A stretch of DNA of 62,000 nucleotides. Source: Mesostigma viride. Taxonomy: Eukaryota > Streptophyta > Mesostigmatophyceae > Mesostigmatales > Mesostigmataceae. The stretch spans positions 1,054,381-1,116,380 of the forward strand of contig RPFO01000050.1 of the NCBI GenBank assembly GCA_009746045.1. Direction: 5' to 3'. Made by a program: the position numbers and the translations under genes. The notes below the pieces were generated by a model that was not told the DNA's origin, ran no database searches, and saw only the letters and a program-made list of their open reading frames with translations. Below, in pieces: positions 1-27,493 of the stretch (positions are counted from its first letter, which is position 1; each line of letters opens with the position of its first letter).

Positions 1-1
1 C

Positions 2-16368
<16,367 letters not shown>

Positions 16369-16745
16369 ATGTATTTATATTGTTATACCAATTTCCTCTG
16401 CCACACCGGGGTGGAGACCTAGATTGTGGTGAATGGTTTTCACCTTTGCGGCGTGCCAAATCAGAATAGATTGTCCTGCATCAGGCTTGTATCGTACCAT
16501 TGATGCAGCTAGCTCATAGTTCACACACTTCCCGTCGACTAGCAACAGTTCAGTGATTCTTGTACTGCATACTCCGCTAGCAACTATTATTGATGTGTGA
16601 ACCAACCTTGCATCCTTAAATGAAACACGTGCCCCTGTTGGGTGGGTCACAAAGCATGAATCCATGAAACGTTTCTAGTACGCAAATGGGTCTATGATAA
16701 AACTACGAAATTGCATTAGACTACGAACTGGCTAGCCTCCCCGGC

Positions 16746-17438
16746 TGTAACGTGCCCGTCCGGGACGTGCGAAAGATCCTATGTTAGGGTAAGTTATTAC
16801 GGAAATCTGGGCTAACCGCTCACCACTCTCCGGGAGTGGGATTAACGGAGCAGCTGCGGCATTTGCACTGGTACGGCTCACTGTGATTAATATTGCCCTT
16901 AAAAGTCGTAATTATTATATCACAACCTACATTTAGGATGGAGCTACCAAATGCAGTTGGAATAATGCCCCGGGCTCGGACAGGTGACAATACACACATT
17001 TTATTCCGAACCAAGAGGACAAGACTGTCGTCCTCGCACCAATTTCACCTAGGTCTGCCACCAAGCTGGCAAGTGGCACCGACATGGCGCCAACCTTCCT
17101 GAGAATTCCGAAGCATGCAGTCCACACAAGACCCTCGGGTCGACATCGACCATCGCCTATGTAGAATCCACGCATGAGTACAAGATCTCAACCAGCTCTA
17201 AAGTACGCAGCGCGGCGCGACTGCACCGGCCCCTAGAAGATCTCATACATCAACCTAGGCCCGAAATAACTAGTCCGAATCACACAACTGTCATTATTCC
17301 ATATAAAAGTCCTGACCAAGGGACAATCCCCAAATTAAGTCCCGAAATGAGTCCCAAAGTCCTACGGACTATGACAACAAGCCAAAATCCATAATTTATT
17401 TCATTGTTGCGCCCGCTCTAAAGGCCGGGCCCGCAACA
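16746..17438 (-). repeat. LTR of a minus-strand LTR element (left)
   Basis: 693-bp LTR ending in TGTTGCGG...ACGTTACA on the minus strand. Next to it on the inner side is a polypurine tract (GGGGAGGGGGAGGAG on the minus strand, ending at 17439), so it is a 3' LTR. It is related along its length, in inverted orientation, to the LTR at 19169-26174. Both begin with TGTTRCGG, a short spacer and GCGYAACAATG, a small hairpin, and both end near GATCTTTCGCAC. It starts about 380 bp past the channel gene stop. Confidence 0.7.
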
Positions 17439-17625
17439 CTCCTCCCCCTCCCCAGGGGACGGTAGTCCCTACCGTCATGCAGATAAGGACCAGCAAAAGG
17501 GAGAAAACACACAACAAGCATACTACTAACCACGCAGGGTTAATTAATCTACTTGCCACGCAGGGCAAAAATCAGGTTGACCATAGGGGTACTATGTCCT
17601 GGGCAGCCCATGTTCACCCATCAGA

Positions 17626-18420
17626 CTAGTAAAACCAATTCCCCCAGAACTTGCCACACAAGCACAAGTCTTGACGTAGTCGAACAATGGAATTCTTCCA
17701 ACCCTCGCCGCGCCATGCACCTCCGACCTCGACCTGGTCAGCGGCCATGGCCTCGCGGCCGAGTTTCCATAGCCCTGTCCGGCACCATCTGCTGGTACGC
17801 CCACCGATAGGCCCGCTCTCCGTATTCCGTGGCCTGAGTGCGCCCCGAGTCCCTGGGAACCTTAGCCCCTCGATCCTCGAAGGGCTCCTCGAAGGCCCAC
17901 TGCTCCGGCTTGCCGGTGCCACGTCGTCTGGACAGGGACAAACGGTCCCACGCGTTGGGGGGCCACATGGCCGGGAAGGCTGCCATGTACTCCGGGAAGG
18001 TGAACAGAAGGGACTTGACGTTCTTGTCCACCACCCCACAACGGTACTCCGCCATGTATACCTCCCCCATACCCAGCATCACGGTGGACACCTGTCCCAG
18101 ATATCAACCTCCGTTGCTGGCGGGCCCTAGTCCATGAAGTCGGGGGCGGTGCCGTACAGGAACGCCACAGCGTTTGGAGCCATGACTTGGGGGGCTTCAA
18201 CACACGGGGGGAGCCGGCGACACGGTAGTCCCAATGGTCGCCCTCCGGGGCGTAACGCGTCACCCCCTCCATACTGAACGGAAAGGGCTCACCGGGGGTA
18301 GTCTGCCGAGGGAGCCGGTGGCGGATGCGTGGATACAGTTCCACCCTCACCAACTCCTGGTACAGTAGGTCAGGTAATGCTTCACATACTTGGTCTTCCC
18401 ACTCCCTTTCAGGCACTCAA
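17626..18420 (-). pseudogene. LTR-element accessory ORF (copy A), frameshifted
   Basis: Minus-strand coding remnant directly upstream of the 3' LTR. 18416-18200 reads WEDQVCEALPDLLYQELVRV and MEGVTRYAPEGDHWDY. After a frame change, 18091-17738 reads AEYRCGVVDKNVKSLLFTFP, then EYMAAFPAMWPPNAWDRLSL. The CGVVD, FT-x-PEYMAAF and WPP-x-AW series matches the ORFs at 43807-44784 (+) and 45849-46193 (-). No known family is recognised. The gene is disabled by at least one frameshift. Confidence 0.5.
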
Positions 18421-19168
18421 AGGTTATATAAAGGTAGTGCACTGTTGGGTGATCCCTTTCTTTCATAGGCCCACCAGGTGTCATCATTTCCGATTACAGA
18501 CTTGCAATCCAAGACCTGGGTGGGGTTACTCTCAATCATTTTAAAATTCCTCTTCACACCCTTCTCAACACTAATGTGGCTTTGTCACGTCCGTGATCAT
18601 TTACGCCCGCGTGCACTCAAGAAGTTACGCGGTTGCCGTAATCAGAATCGTTACCGATGTTTGGTTGGTTCCGATTCAGTAGGCCGCAGGCTTTGTTCCT
18701 TTGGGCCGGTGTGGAGCGCCGCGCAGGAAAGGCCTGAATTTCTAGAGTGACAGTCTTAGATGACCTGGCTTGGGTTCAGGCGCAAGACTTTGGGGCCAAA
18801 GCTTTGGTGGCTTGCGCAATATTCCGGTGCGTGACATTTGGCAGTTACGAATCTTTTGTATTGTCCATACAGAATGATGTTCAGTCCATCTGACAAAGTT
18901 AGATACGCAGATCGTACTGTGCGGTGTCGGCTGGCTTGCACAAGGCTGTCGAACAGACTTGCTCAGCATTTTGCTGGCAGTCTAACTGGACGTCAGGCGG
19001 CTTGCTGGCAAATGCGACAGCGCATGGCCGGGATTTTTGGAGGTATTTAGGAGCAGGGCAGCGGCCATGGTGGTCGTTGTTCGCTCGTTTCTCTCCCTCA
19101 CAACTAGTTTGTTGCCTTCATGGGGTTAAACTTCTCGAACAGCCCGGAAGAGAGAGAGCCCCCGTGAG
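18421..19168. other. Internal remnant between two opposed LTRs, no gene seen
   Basis: No supported ORF. By position it is leftover internal sequence of the minus-strand element. Its far end abuts the 5' LTR of the plus-strand gypsy element. Confidence 0.4.
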
Positions 19169-19542
19169 TGTTACGGCCCAGACCTTTGTATGGGCGTAAC
19201 AATGCCTTCAATAAATAAGTCGAAAGTCATTTGTTATTCGTTTGGGACTTTCGATAGCTCGCTTTCATAGTCCGCCGGACTATAGGACTCAATTCGGGAC
19301 TTATTTGGGAATTTGTCCTAAGTTCGGGACTTTGTGTGTTTATTTGGTACTTTGTGTGCTTCGGACCAGTTATTTTGGGCCTAGCCAGAAGTACGAGATC
19401 TTCTAGGGGCCGGGCCGGCCCTAGACGTCATACAGAACCTATTGGGGCTTGACGGCAGTATCTGGAAGATCGGCGCGCATGTCGGCGCGCCTGCACACCA
19501 ACTTGCCAGCTTGGTAGCGCAGCTAGGTGAAATTGGTCTGAG
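19169..19542 (+). repeat. 5' LTR of gypsy element, left part
   Basis: Starts TGTTACGG, followed by the small inverted repeat that ends GCGTAACAATG. Interrupted after CTGAG (19538-19542) by the copia element; the LTR resumes at 25882. Related to the left minus-strand LTR in inverted orientation. Confidence 0.65.
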
Positions 19543-19977
19543 TGTTAGAAGTGAGAAAACAATGTTTGCCACAAAGTTTTACTTTATTTCACTCAGATAA
19601 AAATAAGTCTCAGTCGGCAGCTGGCCGGCTGCTAGTTCCACCACAGGAGTGTGGGAGGTGTGAGGTACTGAGAGAGCAAACAAGGTGCGTAGCTTCGCCT
19701 TTTAAACAATTCCAGGCTCAGCTACTGGGTAGCAGTTATGATCTACCTACAACGTGGCCACACCAAACCGGGTCTTTTCTGACTGTGTGGCAGTTACAAT
19801 CATAACGTGATCTCAAGCCAACCATTCACAACCAAAGTTCAAGGTCAGTCACAGAATGACTGCATGGGTCAGTTATGGAACAGAACTTAAACATGCGGCA
19901 CATGCCCGTCCATGCAGTCCAGAGCTAGCACTAAACTATAAGTACTAGTGCAGGCAGGTGTGTCGATACTTCTGACA
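19543..19977 (-). repeat. Copia 3' LTR
   Basis: 435 bp, near-identical to 25446-25876. On the minus strand it begins TGTCAGAAGT. The neighbouring ccccccttact (19978-19988) is the polypurine tract read from the other strand. Confidence 0.95.
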
Positions 19978-20122
19978 CCCCCCTTACTCGGCACACAGGC
20001 CGGAAAACAAACTCGAGCAAGCCAGAACAAATGTTCACTAAATAAAAGAACTGTAGTATGGGACCACTGTCACAGGCTAGCAAGTGTGTCCTTATGTTGT
20101 CTCATCACGAATTGCCAGTAAC

Positions 20123-23100
20123 TCAAATACCCAACAACTTGTGTCTGAGCTCCACAAAACGTGGCTCGGGTAGTGCCTTGGTGAGCATGTCGGCGATCAT
20201 CGCTGCCCCAGGAAGGTGAGACACCTGAACGGTGCCATCCGCGACCTTCGCGCGAATGTAGTGGTACTTGACGTCGATGTGCTTGGTACGCCGAGGGTGG
20301 ACAGGGTCTCGTGACAGAGCCACAGCACCAGTGTTGTCGCAAAACACCTGAATTGGCCCTGAGGCCGGGTCACCCAACTCCTTGGTGATGGTGAGAAGGG
20401 GAACCACCTGCTGCGTGACACCGCACAGGGCCATGTACTCGGCCTCACAGGTGGACAGGGCTGGAGTGGGCTGCTTGCGACTGGTCCACTCCACCGCAGC
20501 ACCGCGGTACATGACCACGTTGCCAGTGATTGACTTGCGGTCCACAGGATCGTTTGCCCAGTCGGCATCCGAGTAGGCCACCAGCCCCCCCTGCCCCGAG
20601 TAGGACAGACCCAGGTCCTTGGTGTGTACCGCGTACTGAAGCACCCGGCGTGCCAGCCCAAGGTCGCTTACAGTAGGGTTTTTCATATTCTGAGTCAGCA
20701 GGTTGACTGCGAATGCCAGGTCAGGCCGAGTGCATCCCATCGCATACAGGAGTGCCCCGGTGATCGCTTGGTAGACGCGAGTGTCGTCCGCGTTGAGAAG
20801 CCCCCCCTCACCACGGGGGGTGTTGGGGACGATGGGCGTCTTCACCGCCCGTGGGGAGACCCCAAAGCGCTCAGCGAGGGCCTCCAGGTACGGGCCTTGG
20901 TGCAGAAAAACTGTGCGCGCCGGCGGGTCGAGGACCAGGGAGACCCCCAGAAAGAGGGAGGGGGCATCCGTCTCGGTGATCTGGAAGCGCTGGGACACCC
21001 GTTGGGTCCACTGCGATAGCCACTCCGCCGAGGAGTGGGAGACCAGGAGATCGTCGACATGGACGAAGGCAAAACCACCAACATACAGGAACAGACACGT
21101 GTCCGTGGTGCTCTGGACAGCGCCAGTCTCATGGATGAGGTAGTCCCGGAGCGTGTGGTGCCAGTTCCGGGGCGCCTGTTTGAGCCCATAGAGGCTCCGC
21201 CGGAGGCGCCAGAGGTACGTTTGGCCAGTGGGGTCGCGCTCCTCAAAGCCCTTGGGGGGAAGGACATACACGTCCTCCTCCAACTCAGCATAGAGGAACG
21301 CGGTGCGGACATCCAGCTGCCGGATGGGGTGGCCAGCAGTGCCAGCACGAGCCAAGCCCAGGCGCACGGTGGCAGCACGGACGGTGGGAGCAAAAGTCTC
21401 ACCGAAATCAATGCCCTCGCGCTGTGCAAACCCCTTGCACACAAACCGGGCCTTGCACCGCCCATCAGCTTTCTGGGCGAAGACCCACTTGGTGGGTAGG
21501 AGCTTGGCACCGCGCGGAAGATCACGCATATGCAGAAGCTCGTAAACCTGGTGCTCCTGGAGGCTGGCCAGCTCACTCTCCATGGCCGTGCGCCATTCCG
21601 GCAAGGCAAGGGCGGCAGCGGGAGAGGAGGGCACGGACGCAGGCTGGCTATGAAAAGCAGCAGCGAAGCACAGGTCAGCGACAAGTGAGTGATGCGCGTG
21701 GATCCGTGCAGCCTTGGTGACAGGTTGATCCGGCCAGGAAGAAAGCGCGTCATCCAATACATCATCGCCCCCGAAACCAGGGGGAGCGGGGGTGTTACTG
21801 CCATGAGAAAGGTCGCCACACAAGGCAGCACCACGGGAACCCCACACGGGGAGGAGACCTGCAGAGGCACCAGGGGACGCCGGAGGAGAATAGCCGGTGC
21901 TGTCAGCCGTGCTCTCCAGGTCAACCGAGGTACTCAAATGCGGCGGAGGCATCCCCGCCCCGGCGTGTTCATATGACGCCGCAGAACGCGAGTGGCCAGA
22001 GGCCTGTCCGCGCAACAGAGGGGCATGCTGTCGAGCATCTGACACGGTGAGGTAAGATGTCGGCGCCGAGGCAGGAGCCGGAGCCGTCGGAGCAGGGCCG
22101 TTCCGCACAAGTGCCTGGATGGCCGCAGCGGCGGCCGGGGGGAGAACGAAACGCTCAGGAGTCCCCCCGATGCTGACATAGCTGTCCTCACGGCCTGCGG
22201 GCAAGGCAGTGGAGGGCGTTGCCGGCCCCCCAGAGTCCTCGGCAGAGGCAGAGGGTAACTGCAAAGGGGCAGGAGTCAGCATGTCGGCGGGAAAGAGGTC
22301 GGCCTCCGCAAAGGGGGCCGCCGGGAGCCACTGCGCAGCCTGCGGGGCCCGGTTGCGCCACGTCTCGTCGAACTGCACGTGCTTGCGCTCGATGACACGC
22401 CCGCCGCCCGTCGCCTTGTCGGGCACCCATACGAGGTAGGCCGGGGAGTCAAGCTTGTATCCCACGAAGAGGCCATCCTCAGCGCGAGAATCAAACTTCT
22501 CACGGGCTGCCCCCTCAACCAAGACGTGGGAGGGGCAGCCAAACACACGCATGCCGGATAAATCCGCAGGGCGCCCATACATGAGGAAGTAGGGCGTTGC
22601 GTGCTCCGGGTTGCTGCGGCAGGGCAGCCTGTTGATGATGTAGATGGCGCATGCAAAGGCTAGAGCCCAGAACTCCTTGCCGAGGCCAGCATGCGCCAGC
22701 ATGCTCCTGGTCATGCTAACTGCGACGCCCCAGAATCGCTCCGCCACGCCGTTCTGCTCCGGCGTATAGGGGGACGAGAACTCTTGCCGCACGCCATACT
22801 CGGCGCAGACGGCGCGCCAGTCCTGGCCAGTGAAAACCGCGTCTTGGTCGGAGCGAAGCTCCACAGGCGCCGTGGCCGCGGACGCCCGGAACGGCTTGAT
22901 CTCCGTGGCCAGGAAGTGACGCAGGCTCCCAACGGCAGCGTCCTTCGTCTTCAAGAAGTAAACCCAGTGAAAACGAGTGGCTTCATCCGTGATGCCCAGG
23001 ACATACCGCCAGTCCCCCAACACGGCAGGGGTCCGCATGGGACCTAGCAGGTCGCAGTGCAGGCGATGGCGAGGGGTCGCGCAGCGTGGCGTCGTGCTGG

Positions 23101-25198
23101 GGGGAAAGCTGCTCCGCCGCAAGTGACCGGCAGGGCAGGAAGGACACGTGGGAGCCTTGGGACCGTGGGTCACCATGTTTGAGGCGGGGTCGGCGGCTAG
23201 CCGAGCAATACGATCCGCGCCAGCGTGTCCGAGGCGCAGGTGCCACTGCATCAGGTCCACGGGGGCGGCTGATGTGGCGAGGGCATGGGGCGCCACCCCG
23301 CGGAGCAAGTAAATGCCGTCACACTCCACGAGGGGGAACGTGCGGGTCCCCAAAGTGAGGCGCAGGTGCTTAAAGTCCACATCATGGCCGGCTTTAAAGA
23401 GCTGGCTCACCGAGAGTAGGCGGGCCTGAAGGCCTGGGACATACAAAGCTGGGCCGAGGTGCACGTCCGGGGTGCCGAGCCGGAGAAGCAGAGGGCCCCT
23501 GCCGCCCGCATGCAGATTGCCGCCCGAGCCGGTGATGCGCAGCCGGAAGGCGGGATCAAATCCATCGCCAAAGTCCGCCCGGTGAGGCGTCATGTGGTAC
23601 GTGGCACCCGTGTCAACCACCCACTCCGGGGCACACCTAGCCGAGGCCGTTGCGGCCGTGTGAAGCACAGAAGGAGCGGTGGTTGAGGAACCAGCCGTCG
23701 AGTCCGAGGAGGTGCTGGGGCGGGGTGCCGAGAGACGACTGCCCGAGCGGGACGGGGAAGGCGCAAGGCCGTGCACTGGACGAAGCGAGGCCTGCCCGTG
23801 AGGCTGCACACCGTCGCGCAGGGAAGCACCTAAAGGGTTGGCGCGCAGGGAAGCACACAAAGGGCCTCGACCCACGTGGAACGCGTACGTCGTCTCCAAG
23901 GGAGGCAGGCCTGCGTCGGTGTGATGGGCGTGCCCGGCGCCGTCACCGCGGAGGTGAGCAGGGCGCTGGGCGGGATGGGCAGTCCAGCAGGTGGCGGCGT
24001 CATGTCCAGGCTTGGCGCAGACGGAGCAGGGCGGCCCGCGACCACGCCCGACCCCTGCGCCACCACCGCGACCACCACCGCGCCCGCCGCGCTCCCCGCT
24101 GCTGCCGCCATGGCCGTGGCCGTTGCCGTGGCCATTGCCGTGGGCGCGGCCGTTGCCGTGGCCGTTGCCGTTGCCGTTGCCGTCGCCGCTTCCGGTGCCG
24201 TTGCTGTTGCCGTTGCCGTTGCCGCGGGCACCGCCATTCCGTGGGCCACGCCCCCGGCCAAGGGTATGGTACGCGTGGTTGGAGGCAGAGCCAGAATCTG
24301 CAGGGGACGGGAGGCCACCCGTCAGCAGATCTTCAACTTCCATCAGGCGCTGCCGCAGGACCGGAACAGTCTCGACCTCGTCAAGACGGGGGATTAGCGC
24401 GGGCCGGTACTCGGCGCGCAGACCGCTGAGGACGCTGGCAATAAAGGCAGCGACTGGGAACGTAATGCCTGCAGCCTGGAGCTTGGCATACAGCAGTTCC
24501 GAGCGGTTCACATGCGGCTCCACAGTCTCGCGAGCAGTTTGACGAAGTTGGGCCATTTGTTTCCACAAGTCCAGACGCATGGACTTGGTGAGCTTGCCAT
24601 GCTCATAGACCTGGATGAGCTTGGTGATGGCCAGACTGCCCAGGCGACGATCCAGGGGGAGCGTCTGCATCAAGGCACGCGCAGGCCCATCGACGACGGC
24701 CAACAAGGCAACGTAAAGGAGCCGATCCAGTTGCACGTTCTGGACAACACCTGCCAGCACTCCAAGGAGGCCATGGCATAAAGGGAAACAAGGCCCAAGA
24801 AATGGTCCTTAAAAGGGATCCACAGCGTCCAATCTGAGCCGGTAAAAACCTTGACCCCACGAACATCCTTCAAAAGCTCCTTGCAAGCCACAAAGGAGGC
24901 TCGGGCGGGCCCCCCCCCCGGCCGCCGTACCGCGGCTCAAACCACCACCGTCAACCGCCGGATTCTCACCGTCGGGAGCACCGAGGGCGGCGTCCTCGTC
25001 ACCACCTGGCGGGTGCAAAGCCAGGGCAGCCAGCCCAGCTGCTGCGTCAAAAAATACTTCGCCTGGGAGACCCGAATCGGTAAGAGTTACGGACGTTGCA
25101 GTCAAAGCGGCCAGACCGGCAGCGTCGTCGGCACCAAAATCGTTACTGCCAGCAGCGCGACCCGCGGAAGCGACCTGGCTGCGAGTGCCGGAAGCCAT
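20123..25198 (-). CDS. Copia Gag-Pol polyprotein (frameshifted near the N-terminus)
   Basis: Encodes capsid and enzymes for reverse transcription and integration. The uninterrupted part (24760-20123, about 1,545 residues) runs in copia order. Gag is followed by a CCHC zinc knuckle (CSVCAKPGHDAATC), protease (WVVDTGATYHM), and the pre-integrase motif (MQWHLRLGHAG). Integrase D, D, E lie in HCDLLGP, RSDQDAVFTG and NGVAERFWGV. RT runs from WVFAQKADGRCKARFVCKGF to FVHVDDLLV. RNase H has YSDADWAND, STCEAEYMAL and TKHIDVKYHYIRA. The probable start is MASGTRSQVAS at 25198. A run of ten C at 24910-24919 shifts the frame, and a second shift near 24770 restores it (the skipped frame reads FTGSDWTLWIPFKDHFLGLV). 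These may be sequencing indels or real lesions. Confidence 0.9.
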
Positions 25199-25445
25199 TC
25201 CAGCAAAAGAAACAGCAGAAAACTCCGAAAAAAAGGTAATGTTGACCAAGAGATTCCGGCCAGGAATTGAACCAAGCACCTTTTGTATTACGCGCCAGAC
25301 GGGAATCAAACCTCCGCCTACGCTGTCGTCATGCAAATCTCGCCGAAATACACAAATCTAAAGTCAACCGCGAGCAGAGCCTCGGGAAACGACTTTTACC
25401 AGCGGTAAGCAGGTCGAAAGGCGTGCAAACCGCACTCCGATGCCA

Positions 25446-25876
25446 TGTTAGAAGTGAGAAAACAATGTTTGCCACAAAGTTTTACTTTATTTCACTCAGA
25501 TAAAAATAAGTCTCAGTCGGCAGCTGGCCGGCTGCTAGTTCCACCACAGGAGTGTGGGAGGTGTGAGGTACTGAGAGAGCAAACAAGGTGCGTAGCTTCG
25601 CCTTTTAAACAATTCCAGGCTCAGCTACTGGGTAGCAGTTATGATCTACCTACAACGTGGCCACACCAAACCGGGTCTTTTCTGACTGTGTGGCAGTTAC
25701 AATCATAACGTGATCTCAAGCCAACCATTCACAACCAAAGTTCAAGGTCAGTCACAGAATGACTGGGTCACTTATGGAACAGAACTTAAACATGCGGCAC
25801 ATGCCCGTCCATGCAGTCCAGAGCTAGCACTAAACCATAAGTACTAGTGCAGGCAGGTGTGTCGATACTTCTGACA
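25446..25876 (-). repeat. Copia 5' LTR
   Basis: 431 bp, carrying the promoter end of the element on the minus strand. It is followed at 25445-25430 by TGGCATCGGAGTGCGG, a plausible tRNA primer site. Confidence 0.95.
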
Positions 25877-25881
25877 CTGAG

Positions 25882-26174
25882 GACGATGGACTCTCTCTCT
25901 TTGGTTTGATGATTAATGAAACGAGTGTTGACGACTCTCTCAGACCAAGGGGCACTAATCCGGATGTCATTTGCCTCATGACATGCCGTGTTATATAGCT
26001 AGATTAATTAATCATGCTATAAGGCCTAGCTGAGGATAAACCGCGGCTCAGTTAGTCAATTTACTGCGATCTTTGCTTGCTATCGCGGTACGCGGATGCG
26101 CGGCTGTGCCGGCTTATTAAACTGCACCTTATACTAGATTAGATCTTTCGCACCGTCCGGCTCGGGATGTAACA
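25882..26174 (+). repeat. 5' LTR of gypsy element, right part
   Basis: Continues directly from the CTGAG target site and ends GGGATGTAACA. The end (GATCTTTCGCAC, then GTAACA) mirrors the outer end of the LTR at 16746. Confidence 0.65.
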
Positions 26175-26908
26175 CTGGATCGGAGGTAGTTCTAGAGGTT
26201 TTCCACAGGCGCTCGCGAAGAGCCCTTGTGTTTAAGCCGCAAGGTGCATTCTTAACAGGGTTAATAGCGCAGGGCCTGCGCAGGGCCGGCCCAATATTTA
26301 GTGAGATAGAAAGCCGAGTTCGACCCGCCAGCCTGGGAAACTGGCTGTGGTGAAAGGCGGCATCGTCTAGCTGAAAGGGCGGTCATAGTGTAGGGCTTAG
26401 AAGCATCTCCTGTCGACTGGGCACCGACGGGGAGCTCGGCTCTGCACCACACAAGGAATCGGCGCCACAAGTCAGGGAGGAACGTCGGCTGAGCAACGTC
26501 AAGGTACGTTATGTCATGCAGTATGTGGTAGTCGCTTGCAGCCAACCGCCTTGCTCCGTCCCTCTTACCTGCACGCGTAGGAGGTGAGGTTATGTGCGCC
26601 CATCCTTGTTGTTTTGTTTGTGAATTTGTCGTTTCTAGTGACGTATTGTGACTAGCGTCCTGGCTGCGAAAGCCGAGGACGCTGGTAGGGTGGTTTCCGT
26701 GGCTTCGTCCTTGCGAAAAGGCGGGCAATTATCACGGAGGCTACCCTCTTGTATGGAATTAGGAGCGCGAAGCTCCTGATTTCTGTGATAGTGATTAGAT
26801 TAGAGCCAGTTGGCATCCCCCCCCTGTGACAGGTCACACACTAGTTAGAGGTAAAAAGGTTCCTTTCTCTTTTCTATCTCTGTCTGCTGGCAATAGACGA
26901 CGTGCGTG
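26175..26908. other. Gypsy leader without recognisable gene
   Basis: Begins with TGGATCGGAGG directly after the LTR, a possible primer site. A minus-strand 155-codon frame at 26261-26728 shows no family features and is not called. Confidence 0.4.
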
Positions 26909-27334
26909 ATGGCTAATACTAATAATAGAAATAATATTAGATATAATGAAGCACTTGGGGGTTGGGATAGTGATGTATCTAGGCAACGTTACTATGCTGT
27001 GGCACATGATGGAGGCACAGGGAAAGTAGGTATTTTCTATAGCTGAGTAGACTGCAAGAACTATATAGTGGATAGGCATAGGGCTATCTTTAAGGGATTC
27101 AAGACAGCATGGGAAGCAGATAGGTTTATCCAGGAATACATTACACGTCCAGTAGGCTTGCACGTAGAGGCACCACCTCAGGAGATTAGGACTCGCCCAA
27201 TGCCTAGGGGCCGTAGCTATGCACCCAATAGTGCAACAGTAGAGAGCAGGACGGGGGGCACACAGGCTGTCACAGTCACGTTCAGCCAACTCACTGTCAG
27301 CACCCCTCCTAGGCAGCCACCTACTAGTTTCTAG
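26909..27334 (+). pseudogene. RNase H1 hybrid-binding-domain ORF ahead of gag, one nonsense codon
   Basis: 141 codons from ATG 26909 with a single internal TGA at 27044. The reading QRYYAVAHDGGTGKVGIFYS, stop, then VDCKNYI and FKGFKTAWEADRFIQEYI matches the hybrid-binding fold found at the N-terminus of RNase H1, which grips RNA/DNA duplexes: YYAV, GIF, a Trp (here the stop, TGG to TGA) and DC, then FKGF-x-T-x2-EA-x2-FI. The tail RTRPMPRGRSYAPN is basic and Ser/Thr/Pro-rich. It lies 735 bp after the LTR and 160 bp before gag. Codon use is A/T-richer than gag. Domain call is by motif recall; a role in the element is inference. Confidence 0.6.
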
Positions 27335-27493
27335 AGGAGTAGAGTACTAATTATAGCTTACTATATAATAGCTACATTAGCAGAATAACGTAGGGCAGTC
27401 GCTTGGTTGATTGCTTGTGGGCATGTGCATGGCATTTTCCTCCTTCTTCCTCTCTCCTTCCTTCCTTCTCTTGTGGATGTGGTACTGGTAAAC

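Larger units (their letters stand above)
19543..25876 (-). mobile_element. Ty1/copia LTR retrotransposon, recent insertion
   Basis: Full-length 6.3-kb element on the minus strand. LTRs at 25446-25876 (5') and 19543-19977 (3') differ by eye only by a 4-bp indel and about two substitutions. Both have TG...CA ends (TGTCAGAAGT, ACTTCTAACA). A 5-bp target duplication CTGAG lies at 19538-19542 and 25877-25881. A primer-site-like TGGCATCGGAGTGCGG directly follows the 5' LTR, and a GGGGGG tract precedes the 3' LTR. It sits inside the LTR of the gypsy element. A relative of the Volvox element Osser is likely by family and host, but this was not tested. Confidence 0.95.

Noticed and set aside
20842-24542. 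Many open frames on the plus strand and in other minus frames across the copia element
   Set aside because: Shadow frames of the GC-rich copia Gag-Pol gene without domains of their own.
25215-25330. tRNA-like T-arm words on the minus strand (GGTTCAATTCC, GGTTTGATTCCC)
   Set aside because: No matching acceptor, D and anticodon arms could be folded around either word; they lie in the copia leader and are left uncalled.
16746-26174. Reading the two outer repeats (16746-17438 and 19169-26174) as terminal inverted repeats of one DNA transposon
   Set aside because: Each has LTR-like TG...CA ends and the left one has an adjacent polypurine tract, so two opposed LTR elements explain them better.
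26261-26728. 155-codon minus-strand frame in the gypsy leader
   Set aside because: No motif, opposite to the element, and composition fits chance.
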